DNA of 64,000 bases, taken from assembly GCF_008704715.1 (NCBI RefSeq), contig NZ_CP023689.1, positions 6,944,001 to 7,008,000 on the forward strand, in the 5' to 3' direction. This DNA comes from Streptomyces chartreusis (GTDB taxonomy: Bacteria > Actinomycetota > Actinomycetes > Streptomycetales > Streptomycetaceae). How positions within the stretch are numbered: position 1 is the first letter of the stretch; each line of letters begins with the position of its first letter. The translations under genes and the position numbers were made by a program. Below, in pieces: positions 1-9,242 of this stretch. The notes below the pieces were generated by a model. That model saw only the letters and a list, made by a program, of their open reading frames with translations, was not told the DNA's origin and searched no databases.

Positions 1-1088
1 AGTTTGAGCAAGTCGGCGCAATACACAGAGGGGTTGACGAATCCGGTGCCGGTGCTGAACCGGTGCCCGTAGAGACCGCCGCCGCAGATGCTCACCACCG
101 GGCATGCCCGGCATTGCGCGGACAGCCCGTCCAGGCCCAGGCTCCGGGCCTGGAAGCCGGGGTGTCGAGCGGCCTCGTCGAAGCTGTTGACCAGGACGTG
201 ATAGCCGGTCTCGGGGGCACCCTCGGCCACCGTCTTGAGCCAGTCGGCCTGTTCGATCGCTCCGTCCGTCTCTATCACCAGGAGGTCCGGACTGCCGAGC
301 CCGAGTGCCTCGGTGAAGCCGGGCTCGCCCGTCGCCGCAGCCTCCACCGACTCGAACACGCGGATGCTGAACGGCCGGCCGTCCGCGTTCCACCGCTCGT
401 ACGAGGTGATCAGCCAGTCCGCGTAGTCCGTGCTGCCGCGCGGCCGGGCCGGCGGGTTGTCCCATGTGGCATGAGGGAGGAGGAAGTCCACGCGTGGAGG
501 CCGCACTTCGGCCAACGCGTCATAGACCGCGTCCGGGTCGTTGTTCACGTCCACGGTGCACAACAGGCCCGCGAACGCCGGACGGTGGGCGGGCTGTCCC
601 AGCAGTCGCAGCGCCCGCACCGTGTCGTCATAGCTGCCGGATCCGTCGGCCCGCACCCGGTGACGGTCGTGGGAGACCCTGTCTCCGTCCAGGGAGACAC
701 CCGCGTGGATGCGCTCACGTACCAGGAGTGCGCAGAATTCGTCGTCGAGAAGTAGTGCGTTGGTCTGCATGCGGAGGTCGAGCACCGCGATGCCGTCCAG
801 CGAACGGCGCAATTCGTGTGCCAGGGCAGCCAGTCGTTCGGGGCCGGCGAGTAATGGTTCCCCGCCGTGCAACACGACAGTGACCCGCTTGAGCCGGTGC
901 GCCCGGGCATGCTCGGCGATGCGCTCGGCGGTGGCCCTGACGACGCGCGGCGCCATTACCCGGGGACGGCGGCGCCAGCTCTGATCTGCGTGTTTGTAGA
1001 CATAACAGTGGTCACAGGCCAGGTCGCACCGACTGTGAACCTTCACTACGAACTGCCGGAAGGGCCGTGCTGCCATTGGCGCCGGCAC
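1..1088 (-). CDS. fxsB: FxsB-type radical SAM/SPASM maturase (partial at window edge)
   Basis: The minus strand from a GTG at 1088 encodes a radical SAM enzyme. The iron-sulfur motif CDLACDHCY (CxxxCxxC) lies about residues 20-28. A SPASM-like cysteine-rich tail is visible near the window edge (CRACPVVSICGGG, then a later Cys). The frame is still open at base 1, so the C-terminus is missing. The GTG has a GGAG-rich ribosome site; an ATG four codons later (1076) is an alternative. The start lies 17 bases after the stop of the FXSXX peptide gene, so the two are co-transcribed. FxsB proteins are known to be paired with FxsA peptides and are presumed to modify them; the chemistry is not readable from sequence. 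Confidence 0.85.
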   Translation of the reverse strand, partial: MPAPMAARPFRQFVVKVHSRCDLACDHCYVYKHADQSWRRRPRVMAPRVVRATAERIAEHARAHRLKRVTVVLHGGEPLLAGPERLAALAHELRRSLDGIAVLDLRMQTNALLLDDEFCALLVRERIHAGVSLDGDRVSHDRHRVRADGSGSYDDTVRALRLLGQPAHRPAFAGLLCTVDVNNDPDAVYDALAEVRPPRVDFLLPHATWDNPPARPRGSTDYADWLITSYERWNADGRPFSIRVFESVEAAATGEPGFTEALGLGSPDLLVIETDGAIEQADWLKTVAEGAPETGYHVLVNSFDEAARHPGFQARSLGLDGLSAQCRACPVVSICGGGLYGHRFSTGTGFVNPSVYCADLLK

Positions 1089-1104
1089 GTCGTCCCGCTC
1101 CGTT

Positions 1105-1290
1105 TCAGATGTGGGAGTTGAATCCTGCGGAGGCGTTGTCGCCGATCGACGTGGCGCGCATGACGACCGACTCACTTCGGAGACTCAGTGTCGTGAGCTG
1201 CTCGCGACCGGGGTGGTCTGCCTTGCACGCGGCACGAGGGGCTTCACCCACTGCGCGTGCGGCGGCGCGGATCTCTACGTCGCTGTGCAT
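1105..1290 (-). CDS. fxsA: FXSXX-COOH (FxsA-type) precursor peptide
   Basis: A 61-residue peptide that ends FNSHI, exactly the FXSXX-COOH C-terminus that defines this family. The ATG at 1290 follows a GAGGGGA ribosome site. A longer reading from 1404 has no comparable site. The body is hydrophilic and has no membrane segment. It lies directly upstream of the radical SAM gene, which supports its role as substrate of that enzyme. Family membership rests on the C-terminal motif and the neighbour; the function of the mature product is unknown. Confidence 0.82.
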   Translation of the reverse strand: MHSDVEIRAAARAVGEAPRAACKADHPGREQLTTLSLRSESVVMRATSIGDNASAGFNSHI

Positions 1291-1534
1291 GACAGTTCCC
1301 CTCGGGTGATGCGCCCCGGAGCACCTTGAAAACCCGCATTGTGTCGCGTCCCGTACTGGGTATTCCGGCAGCGGCGTCGGCAACTCGACACCTTCATGCT
1401 GCATTCACGCAAGGCCCATGGCAAGACGACCTCCGGCCAACCCCGTTCGAAGGGAACGGCCTTGTGAGCGCAGGTAAGAGCACTGCTGTGCGACATGAGC
1501 ACAGCGGGCCTGGTACCCGGCAGACCTTCTGTCC
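1291..1534. other. Intergenic region upstream of fxsA
   Basis: About 240 bases between the FxsA start and the end of the MBL gene. Several short open frames exist on both strands, but none has a ribosome site, conserved motif or supporting context. It should hold the fxs promoter on the minus strand; no clear -35/-10 pair was recognised. Confidence 0.4.
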
Positions 1535-2563
1535 TCACACCGCCACATAAGCCACCGGCTCACCCCCCGCCACCGCCTCCGCCCTCCCCAGCTTCACAAG
1601 TCGCCTCAGATGTGCCTCCGCCTCCGCGATCGCGATGTTGCGGGAGGGGTACGGGATCTGGGACCAGGGGCGGTTCCACTCCATGCGTTCGGCGAGTTGC
1701 CAGGGGGTGAGCGGCGTGGCGAGGAGGGTGAGGAGGTCGGTCAGGCGGTCCTCGTGGTGGGTGAGGAGCTCGCCTACGCGGGCGGGGGCGTCGGTGAATG
1801 TGTGCTGGTGGGCCGGGAGCACCTCCGCCGGGGTCAGCGCGGCGATGCGTTCCAGGGAGGCCAGGTAGTCGCCGAGGGGGTCGGTGACTGTCGTGTCGTC
1901 GGGGTCCTCGTACAGGCCGATGTGCGGGGTGATCCCGGGGAGCAGGTGGTCGCCGGAGAAGAGGCGGCCGTGGCCCGGGAGTTGCGCGGGGTGGTCCTCC
2001 TCCAGGTGGAGGCAGACGTGGCCCGGGGTGTGGCCCGGCGTCCAGATCGCGCGCAGGTGGCGGCCGGGGAGGTCGAGGAGTTCGCCGGGGACGATCTCGC
2101 GGTCGGGGGCGGCGGGTGTGAAGCCCGGCATCGTGCTGGGGCGGCGGGCCGTGCGCAGCGGGGCCACGTGGTCCTCGGGGGCGCCGGCCGCCGTGAGTTT
2201 GGCCGCCATGTAGGTGAACCAGCGGTCGGGACGGGTCGTCCGGGTGCGCCGTACGATCGCCGCGTCCGCCGCGTGCATCGCGATCCAGGCGCCCGACGCA
2301 TCGCGCACCTTGCCCGACAGGCCGTGGTGGTCGGGGTGGTGATGGGTGATCACCACGCCGTGGATCTCGCCGGGCCCGGTGCCGCACGCCGCCAGGCCCT
2401 CGGCGAGGGTGTCCCAGGACGTCGGGTCGTCCCAGCCGGTGTCGACGAGCACCGGGCCCCGGTCGGTGTCGACGACGTACACCAGGGTGTGGCCCAGGGG
2501 GTTGTCGGGGATGGGGACCCGGATCGACTTCACGCCGCCGCCGTGGTCGTACACCTGCGCCAT
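1535..2563 (-). CDS. MBL-fold metallo-hydrolase
   Basis: A 342-residue metallo-beta-lactamase-fold hydrolase. The metal-binding signature THHHPDHHG lies about residues 73-81, followed by a later His motif (GHTPGH) and an Asp motif (FSGDH), so the di-metal site looks complete. The C-terminal ~80 residues resemble the winged-helix tail of glyoxalase-II-like MBL proteins. The ATG at 2563 follows GGGGAACCC. The gene is divergent from the aldehyde dehydrogenase, and a KstR-like box lies about 50 bases upstream. This suggests a thioesterase or lactonase role in the same regulon, which is inference; the substrate is unknown. Confidence 0.85.
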   Translation of the reverse strand: MAQVYDHGGGVKSIRVPIPDNPLGHTLVYVVDTDRGPVLVDTGWDDPTSWDTLAEGLAACGTGPGEIHGVVITHHHPDHHGLSGKVRDASGAWIAMHAADAAIVRRTRTTRPDRWFTYMAAKLTAAGAPEDHVAPLRTARRPSTMPGFTPAAPDREIVPGELLDLPGRHLRAIWTPGHTPGHVCLHLEEDHPAQLPGHGRLFSGDHLLPGITPHIGLYEDPDDTTVTDPLGDYLASLERIAALTPAEVLPAHQHTFTDAPARVGELLTHHEDRLTDLLTLLATPLTPWQLAERMEWNRPWSQIPYPSRNIAIAEAEAHLRRLVKLGRAEAVAGGEPVAYVAV

Positions 2564-2612
2564 GGGTTCCCCAATCGCCGCGACACGTTCCGGCCGACCG
2601 GATCACTATAAC

Positions 2613-2626
2613 TAGAACAGGTTCCG
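2613..2626. promoter_or_regulatory. KstR-like operator (one mismatch)
   Basis: TAGAACAGGTTCCG fits the KstR consensus TNNAACNNGTTNNA except for the last base. It lies between the divergent MBL and aldehyde dehydrogenase genes, 50 bases from the MBL start. A kstR-type gene is 2 kb away. Confidence 0.6.
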
Positions 2627-2696
2627 ATGGGAGCCCGAGTCATCTACGTGCGGTCCGTGGACTACTCCGGGCGGAACTGGTATCAGTGCCGTAGAT

Positions 2697-2711
2697 CTGA
2701 TGGATCGTCAG
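2697..2711. promoter_or_regulatory. 15-bp palindrome CTGATGGATCGTCAG (possible operator)
   Basis: CTGATG-GAT-CGTCAG is a near-perfect inverted repeat, with one mismatch, located 28 bases before the aldehyde dehydrogenase start. The perfect version occurs at 13940-13954 in front of the LLM oxidoreductase. It is probably the site of a TetR-like repressor not encoded in this window. Confidence 0.5.
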
Positions 2712-2738
2712 AGTCACGCACCGGGAAGGCAGTCGGCC

Positions 2739-4196
<1,458 letters not shown>

Positions 4197-4199
4197 GGG

Positions 4200-4433
4200 A
4201 TGGGTGACCGCTGGCAAGTCGAGGTCGACCGGTCGGTGTGCATCGGCTCGGCCCAGTGCGTCCACCACGCCCCCGACGGCTTCCGCCTCGACACCGGCCG
4301 GCAGTCCCATCCGGCCGACCCGGAGACCGACGCGAACGAGCGGATCCTGGCGGCGGCGGAGAGCTGCCCCGTCGAGGCGATCGTGATCACCCTGCTCGGG
4401 AGCGGGGAGCCGGTGTTCCCGCCCGAGGAATAG
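4200..4433 (+). CDS. Small ferredoxin ([3Fe-4S] type)
   Basis: A 77-residue ferredoxin with CIGSAQC (C-x5-C) near residue 14 and SCPVEAI near residue 56. Only three cysteines are in cluster-binding positions, as in the [3Fe-4S] ferredoxins that feed cytochromes P450. It starts three bases after the aldehyde dehydrogenase stop, so the two are translated from one mRNA. No P450 is encoded in this window, so the redox partner is not known. Confidence 0.88.
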   Translation: MGDRWQVEVDRSVCIGSAQCVHHAPDGFRLDTGRQSHPADPETDANERILAAAESCPVEAIVITLLGSGEPVFPPEE

Positions 4434-4597
4434 CACCAGAAATCTTCCTCTGGACGGGTTCATTTCCGGGCATTCGTTCTATTCTGGAAGTCGGCCTACG
4501 AGGTGAGTGAGGGAGTCCGACCGGAGTAGCCGACTCTGGCGAGAGACACAGGGTTTCCGCCGGTGCCGACGTCGACGGTCGGGCTGAGAGGCCGGAA

Positions 4598-4618
4598 GGT
4601 CGTACGCGGCGTACGACC
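4598..4618. repeat. Perfect inverted repeat between convergent genes
   Basis: GGTCGTACGC, one G, then GCGTACGACC: two perfect 10-base arms in the 284-base gap between the ferredoxin and kstR ends. As RNA it would form an 8-bp stem with a 5-base loop but has no T-run. It could be a terminator or an operator. Nothing else was recognised in 4434-4717. Confidence 0.45.
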
Positions 4619-4717
4619 GGAAGGCGACCCCCATCACCTGATCCGGACCATGCCGGCGAAGGGAACCCGTCTCGTAGGTCCTTCTCGTGCCGAGAGGGCC
4701 CTTCTATCGCGCAGGCC

Positions 4718-5338
4718 CTACTCGCGCCCCTCCGGGCTCGTCAGGTCGATCAAGCGGCACACCGTCTCGATGTCGATCTTCACCTGGGCGATCGAGGCGC
4801 GCCCGGACAGCCAGGTGATCAGGGCCGAGTGCCAGGTGTGCTCGATGACCCGGACGGCGGAGAGCTGCTCGGGCGTCGGGTTCTCCAGGCCCATCGCGTC
4901 CAGGATGATCACCGTCGTCTGGCGGGAGACCTGGTCCACCTCGGGGGAGACGCTGCGGTCGGCGAAGGTCAGCGCGCGGACCATCGCGTCGGCCAGATGC
5001 GGCTCGCGCTGCAGGGCCCGGAACGCCCGCATCAGGGTCTCCGCGACCCGCTCTGCGGCGGTCGCGCCCTGCGGCGGCTTCTTCCGGAGCGTGCCGTGCA
5101 TGTGCTCCAACTGGTCCTGCATCGTGGCGACCAGCAGATGCACCTTGGACGGGAAGTAGCGGTACAGCGTGCCGAGCGCCACCTGCGAGGACTCCGCGAC
5201 CTCGCGCATCTGAACGGCGTCGAAGCCGCCCCGGCTGGCGAGCTGCGCGCTGGCGTGCAGGATGCGTCGGCGACGGGCCTCCTGCCGCTCGGTGAGAGGC
5301 GGTGAGGAGGGGCTCGCGCTACTGGCTTCCGCAGGCAT
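4718..5338 (-). CDS. kstR: TetR-family regulator, KstR-like
   Basis: A 206-residue TetR regulator. The helix-turn-helix region (RRRRILHASAQLASRGGF through VALGTLYRYFPSKVHLL) and the later segment AMVRAL-FADRSVSPEVDQV closely match my memory of mycobacterial KstR (about 199 residues), the repressor of the cholesterol regulon. The ATG at 5338 has GGAACGGGA upstream; the frame is open to 5425, but the longer start has no good ribosome site. A full match to the KstR operator lies at 5481-5494, between this gene and the divergent glycosyltransferase operon, as expected for autoregulation. Orthology is inferred from remembered sequence, not from a search. Confidence 0.82.
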   Translation of the reverse strand: MPAEASSASPSSPPLTERQEARRRRILHASAQLASRGGFDAVQMREVAESSQVALGTLYRYFPSKVHLLVATMQDQLEHMHGTLRKKPPQGATAAERVAETLMRAFRALQREPHLADAMVRALTFADRSVSPEVDQVSRQTTVIILDAMGLENPTPEQLSAVRVIEHTWHSALITWLSGRASIAQVKIDIETVCRLIDLTSPEGRE

Positions 5339-5480
5339 GGATCCCGTTCCGTGACAGTCGGTGAGGGTGAGTGACCGGACAGAGCATGCCAGGGCCTCGG
5401 TCGTGGCGTGAATCACCTGATCCATCGCTCACAGCGGCGCTACCTGCCGGTAGATTCAGAGCCTCTTGAACGATCAAGTC

Positions 5481-5494
5481 TGAAACTTGTTCTA
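5481..5494. promoter_or_regulatory. KstR operator (full consensus match)
   Basis: TGAAACTTGTTCTA fits TNNAACNNGTTNNA at every fixed position. It lies in the 210-base divergent region between kstR (start 5338, minus) and the GT4 gene (start 5549, plus), so one site could control both. Confidence 0.75.
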
Positions 5495-5548
5495 GATTAG
5501 CGTCCCGGCGTAATCTCGCGGGACAGTGCAGGGAGAAGGGGGTCCGGA

Positions 5549-6949
5549 GTGACCGCTGGGGCCAGGGAGGCCGCGGCCTCGGAGGACCTTGCCGCCGACG
5601 GCGAGCGACCGCTCGACATCGCGCTTCTCACCTACAAAGGGAACCCGTTCTGCGGCGGCCAGGGCGTCTACGTACGTCATCTCTCCCGCGAGCTGGCCCG
5701 CCTCGGCCACCGCGTCGAGGTCATCGGCTCCCAGCCCTACCCCGTCCTCGACGAGGGCGCGGAGTACGCCGGCCGGCTGACCCTCACCGAGCTCCCCAGC
5801 CTCGACCTCTACCGCCAGCCCGACCCCTTCCGCACGCCCGGACGCGACGAGTACCGCGACTGGATCGACGCCCTGGAAGTGGGCACGATGTGGACCGGCG
5901 GCTTCCCCGAGCCGCTGACCTTCTCGCTGCGCGCCCGCCGCCTGCTGCGCGCCCGCAGCGGCGACTTCGACGTCGTGCACGACAACCAGACCCTGGGATA
6001 CGGCCTGTTGGGCGACGTCGGCGCCCCGCTCGTCACCACCATCCACCACCCCATCACCGTGGACCGCCAGTTGGAGCTGGACGCGGCGGACGGGTGGCGC
6101 CGGCGGATGTCGGTGCGGCGCTGGTACGCCTTCACCCGGATGCAGAAGCGTGTGGCGCGCCGCCTGCCGTCCGTCCTCACCGTCTCCGGCACGTCCCGTC
6201 AGGAGATCGTCGACCACCTCGGCGTCGCCGGGGACCGCGTCCACGTGGTGCACATCGGCGCCGACACCGACCTTTTCTCGCCGGATCCGTCGGTCCGGCG
6301 GATCCCCGGCCGGATCGTCACGACCTCCAGCGCGGACGTCCCGCTCAAGGGCCTGGTCTTCCTCGTCGAGGCGCTCGCCAAGGTCCGCACCGAGCACCCC
6401 GACGCCCATCTCGTCGTCGTCGGCAAGCGGCCCACCGAGGGTCCGGTCGCGCAGGCCGTCGAGCGCTACGGCCTCGAAGGCGCCGTCGAGTTCGTCAAGG
6501 GCATCTCCGACGCCGAACTCGTCGACCTGGTCCGCTCGGCCGAGGTCGCCTGCGTGCCGTCGCTGTACGAGGGCTTCTCCCTGCCCGCCGCCGAGGCCAT
6601 GGCCACCGGGACGCCGCTCGTCGCCACGACCGGCGGGGCGATTCCCGAGGTCGCCGGACGCGACGGCGAGACGTGTCTGGCGGTGCCGCCGGGGGACGCC
6701 GGGGCGCTGGCCGCCGGGCTGAGCCGGCTGCTGGGCGACCCGGAGCTGCGAGTACGACTCGGTTCCGCCGGACGTGAGCGGGTGCTGCGCCACTTCACCT
6801 GGGCGCGAGCCGCCGAGGGGACGGTGGCCCGGTACCGGGAGGCGGTCGCCCGCTCCGCCGGCCCGACACCGGACCGCTCCGCGGCCCCCCAGACATTCGC
6901 CCCCAAGCAACTCGCCGCATCCAACCCCGAAGGCAGGGCCTCGTGCTGA
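5549..6949 (+). CDS. Glycosyltransferase family 4
   Basis: A 466-residue GT-B glycosyltransferase. The N-terminal nucleotide-fold has GNPFCGGQGVYVRHLSRELA, typical of GT4 enzymes. The C-terminal donor domain carries the E-x7-E motif in YEGFSLPAAEAMATGTPLVAT. The GTG at 5549 follows a purine-rich GGGAGAAGGGGG. It overlaps the methyltransferase gene by 7 bases and heads a three-gene operon. From memory, mycobacteria have a similar aldehyde dehydrogenase / methyltransferase / GT4 neighbourhood (Rv0223c-Rv0225). A glycolipid-building role is plausible; the sugar and acceptor are unknown. Confidence 0.88.
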   Translation: MTAGAREAAASEDLAADGERPLDIALLTYKGNPFCGGQGVYVRHLSRELARLGHRVEVIGSQPYPVLDEGAEYAGRLTLTELPSLDLYRQPDPFRTPGRDEYRDWIDALEVGTMWTGGFPEPLTFSLRARRLLRARSGDFDVVHDNQTLGYGLLGDVGAPLVTTIHHPITVDRQLELDAADGWRRRMSVRRWYAFTRMQKRVARRLPSVLTVSGTSRQEIVDHLGVAGDRVHVVHIGADTDLFSPDPSVRRIPGRIVTTSSADVPLKGLVFLVEALAKVRTEHPDAHLVVVGKRPTEGPVAQAVERYGLEGAVEFVKGISDAELVDLVRSAEVACVPSLYEGFSLPAAEAMATGTPLVATTGGAIPEVAGRDGETCLAVPPGDAGALAAGLSRLLGDPELRVRLGSAGRERVLRHFTWARAAEGTVARYREAVARSAGPTPDRSAAPQTFAPKQLAASNPEGRASC

Positions 6950-7713
6950 CCGTCGACTTCTCCCGGTTCCCGCTCGCCCCGGGCGACCGCGTCCTGGACC
7001 TCGGCTGCGGTGCCGGCCGGCACGCGTTCGAGTGCTACCGGCGCGGCGCCCAGGTCGTGGCGCTGGACCAGAACGGCGAGGAGATCCGCGAGGTCGCGAA
7101 GTGGTTCGCGGCGATGAAGGAGGCGGGCGAGGCCCCCGAGGGCGCCACCGCCACGGCGATGGAGGGCGACGCGCTCGCGCTGCCCTTCCCCGACGAGTCC
7201 TTCGACGTCGTGATCATCTCCGAGGTCATGGAGCACATCCCGGACGACAAGGGCGTACTTGCCGAGATGGTGCGGGTGCTCAAGCCGGGCGGCCGGATCG
7301 CCATCACCGTCCCGCGCTACGGCCCCGAGAAGGTGTGCTGGGCGCTGTCCGACGAGTACCACGAGGTCGAGGGCGGCCACATCCGCATCTACAAGGCGGA
7401 CGAACTGCTCGCGAAGATCCGCGGTGCGGGCCTCAAGCCGTACGGCACCCACCACGCCCACGCGCTGCACTCGCCGTACTGGTGGCTCAAGTGCGCGTTC
7501 GGCGTCGACAACGACAAGGCGCTGCCGGTGCGGGCGTACCACAAGCTGCTGGTCTGGGACATCATGAAGAAGCCGCTGGCCACCCGGGTCGCCGAGCAGG
7601 CGCTGAACCCGCTGATCGGCAAGAGCTTCGTGGCGTACGCGACCAAGCCGCACCTGCCGCGGCTGTCCGAGACCCCCGAGACCTCCGAGACCTCCGAGGC
7701 GGCCGCCAAGTGA
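6943..7713 (+). CDS. Class I SAM-dependent methyltransferase
   Basis: A 256-residue methyltransferase of the Methyltransf_11 type. Motif I is VLDLGCGAGRHAF (about residues 17-29), followed by an acidic strand end (VVALDQNG) and LPFPDESFDVVIISEVMEHI. The GTG at 6943 lies inside the end of the GT4 gene, so translation is coupled. The stop overlaps the next GTG. An unusual Glu-Thr-Ser-rich tail (repeated ETSE/ETPE) ends the protein. The enzyme probably methylates the product of its operon partners; the substrate is not readable. Confidence 0.88.
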   Translation: MLTVDFSRFPLAPGDRVLDLGCGAGRHAFECYRRGAQVVALDQNGEEIREVAKWFAAMKEAGEAPEGATATAMEGDALALPFPDESFDVVIISEVMEHIPDDKGVLAEMVRVLKPGGRIAITVPRYGPEKVCWALSDEYHEVEGGHIRIYKADELLAKIRGAGLKPYGTHHAHALHSPYWWLKCAFGVDNDKALPVRAYHKLLVWDIMKKPLATRVAEQALNPLIGKSFVAYATKPHLPRLSETPETSETSEAAAK

Positions 7714-8780
7714 CCACCCCCCGGACAGAACACCTCGTCCTGCCCGGGGTCCTCACCGCCGAGGAGGCCGCCGCGACCGTGGCCGGCATCCTCGCGGTGC
7801 AGCGGGAGGACGGGGCGATCCCGTGGTTCCGCGGGCACCACCTCGACCCCTGGGACCACGTCGAGGCCGCGATGGCGCTGGACACCGCCGGTGAACACGC
7901 GGCGGCCGAGCGGGCGTACACCTGGCTGGCGACGCATCAGAACGACGACGGCTCCTGGTACGCGGCCTACGCGGACGGTGCCTTCGACGACGTCACCGAC
8001 ACCGGGCGCGAGACCAACTTCGTCGCCTACATCGCGGTGGGCGTGTGGCACCACTACCTCTCCACCGGCGACGACACCTTCCTCGACCGCATGTGGCCGT
8101 CCGTCCACGCCGCCATCGAGTTCGTCCTGCAACTCCAGCAGTCCGGTGGGCAGATCGGCTGGCGGCGCGACGAGGACGGCACGGCGAACCCGGACGCGCT
8201 GCTCACCGGTTCCTCCTCGATCCACCACGCCCTGCGGTGCGCTCTCGCCATCGCCGAGCAGCGCGAAGAGCCGCAACCGGACTGGGAGTTGGCCGCGGGC
8301 GCGCTGCGGCACGCGATACGCCGGCATCCGGAGCGGTTCCTCGACAAGGACCGCTACTCCATGGACTGGTACTACCCCGTGCTGGGCGGCGCGCTCACGG
8401 GCGCCGAGGCCAAGTCCCGTATGGAGGAGGGCTGGGAGCGGTTCGTCGTGCCCGGCCTCGGGGTGCGGTGCGTCGTACCGAACCCGTGGGTGACGGGCGG
8501 TGAGTCGGCCGAACTCGCCCTGGCCCTGTGGGCGATGGGCGAGTCCGACCGGGCGCTGGACATCCTGCAGTCGATCCAGCATCTGCGGGATGCCGAGAGC
8601 GGGCTGTACTGGACCGGGTACGTCTTCGAGGACCAGGCGATCTGGCCCCGCGAACTGACGACCTGGACCGCCGGTTCCCTGCTGCTGGCCGTCGCGGCGC
8701 TCGGCGGGCACGAGGCGACCTGCGCCGTGTTCGGCGGAGACCGCCTGCCCGCGGGGCTGGACCCGGACTGCTGCGGCTGA
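7710..8780 (+). CDS. Terpene-cyclase/prenyltransferase-like alpha-toroid protein
   Basis: A 356-residue protein starting at a GTG that overlaps the methyltransferase stop (GTGA). It has repeats typical of alpha/alpha-toroid proteins of the squalene-cyclase/prenyltransferase group, for example WLATHQNDDGSW near residue 70 and other GxxWY-type segments. No DXDD cyclase motif was seen, and the protein is about half the length of a true squalene cyclase, so it may be a glycoside-hydrolase-like or non-catalytic toroid. Operon position ties it to the GT4 and methyltransferase genes. Confidence 0.7.
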   Translation: MTTPRTEHLVLPGVLTAEEAAATVAGILAVQREDGAIPWFRGHHLDPWDHVEAAMALDTAGEHAAAERAYTWLATHQNDDGSWYAAYADGAFDDVTDTGRETNFVAYIAVGVWHHYLSTGDDTFLDRMWPSVHAAIEFVLQLQQSGGQIGWRRDEDGTANPDALLTGSSSIHHALRCALAIAEQREEPQPDWELAAGALRHAIRRHPERFLDKDRYSMDWYYPVLGGALTGAEAKSRMEEGWERFVVPGLGVRCVVPNPWVTGGESAELALALWAMGESDRALDILQSIQHLRDAESGLYWTGYVFEDQAIWPRELTTWTAGSLLLAVAALGGHEATCAVFGGDRLPAGLDPDCCG

Positions 8781-8794
8781 GGGCCCGGGTCGCC

Positions 8795-9082
8795 TCAGTG
8801 GCGGTGCACTCGGCCGGCGATGGCGTGACCCACGAACAGGTACACGACCGCGGCCAGCCCGTAACCGGCGACCACCCTCGCCCACTCCTCGTCGAACGTG
8901 AACAGGTCGTGCGACCAGCCGGCCAGCCAGCGGGCCGCGTCATGGACGAACTGGACGAAGTCGTTCGCCGGGTTCGCGTCCAGGAGATACATCAGAATCC
9001 ACAGGCCCAGAATGAGGGCCATGACATCGGCGACGATCGCGATGACCCGGCCGGCCTGGTTGGAGCTATATCGAGGGGACAT
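8795..9082 (-). CDS. Small membrane protein of unknown function
   Basis: 95 residues with two hydrophobic helices: VIAIVADVMALILGLWILMYLL near the N-terminus and VVAGYGLAAVVYLFVGHAI near the C-terminus, with an acidic, tryptophan-containing loop between them. The ATG at 9082 has GGAGGGC upstream; the longer reading to 9181 has none. It is convergent with the toroid gene (14-base gap). No family was recognised with certainty. Confidence 0.7.
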   Translation of the reverse strand: MSPRYSSNQAGRVIAIVADVMALILGLWILMYLLDANPANDFVQFVHDAARWLAGWSHDLFTFDEEWARVVAGYGLAAVVYLFVGHAIAGRVHRH

Positions 9083-9242
9083 GCCCTCCGGGTTGCCCTT
9101 GATGCGTGAACGAAACCTGTCGCGCGGGGCGGAGCGCCGAGACGTGAACGGGTCGCTACGTTCAACTGGCGTTCCCCGCAATGTCGTTCACCGGTCATCA
9201 TGATCATCGACGATCCTCCTCCCGGAGAGGGCAGGAGAGCCG

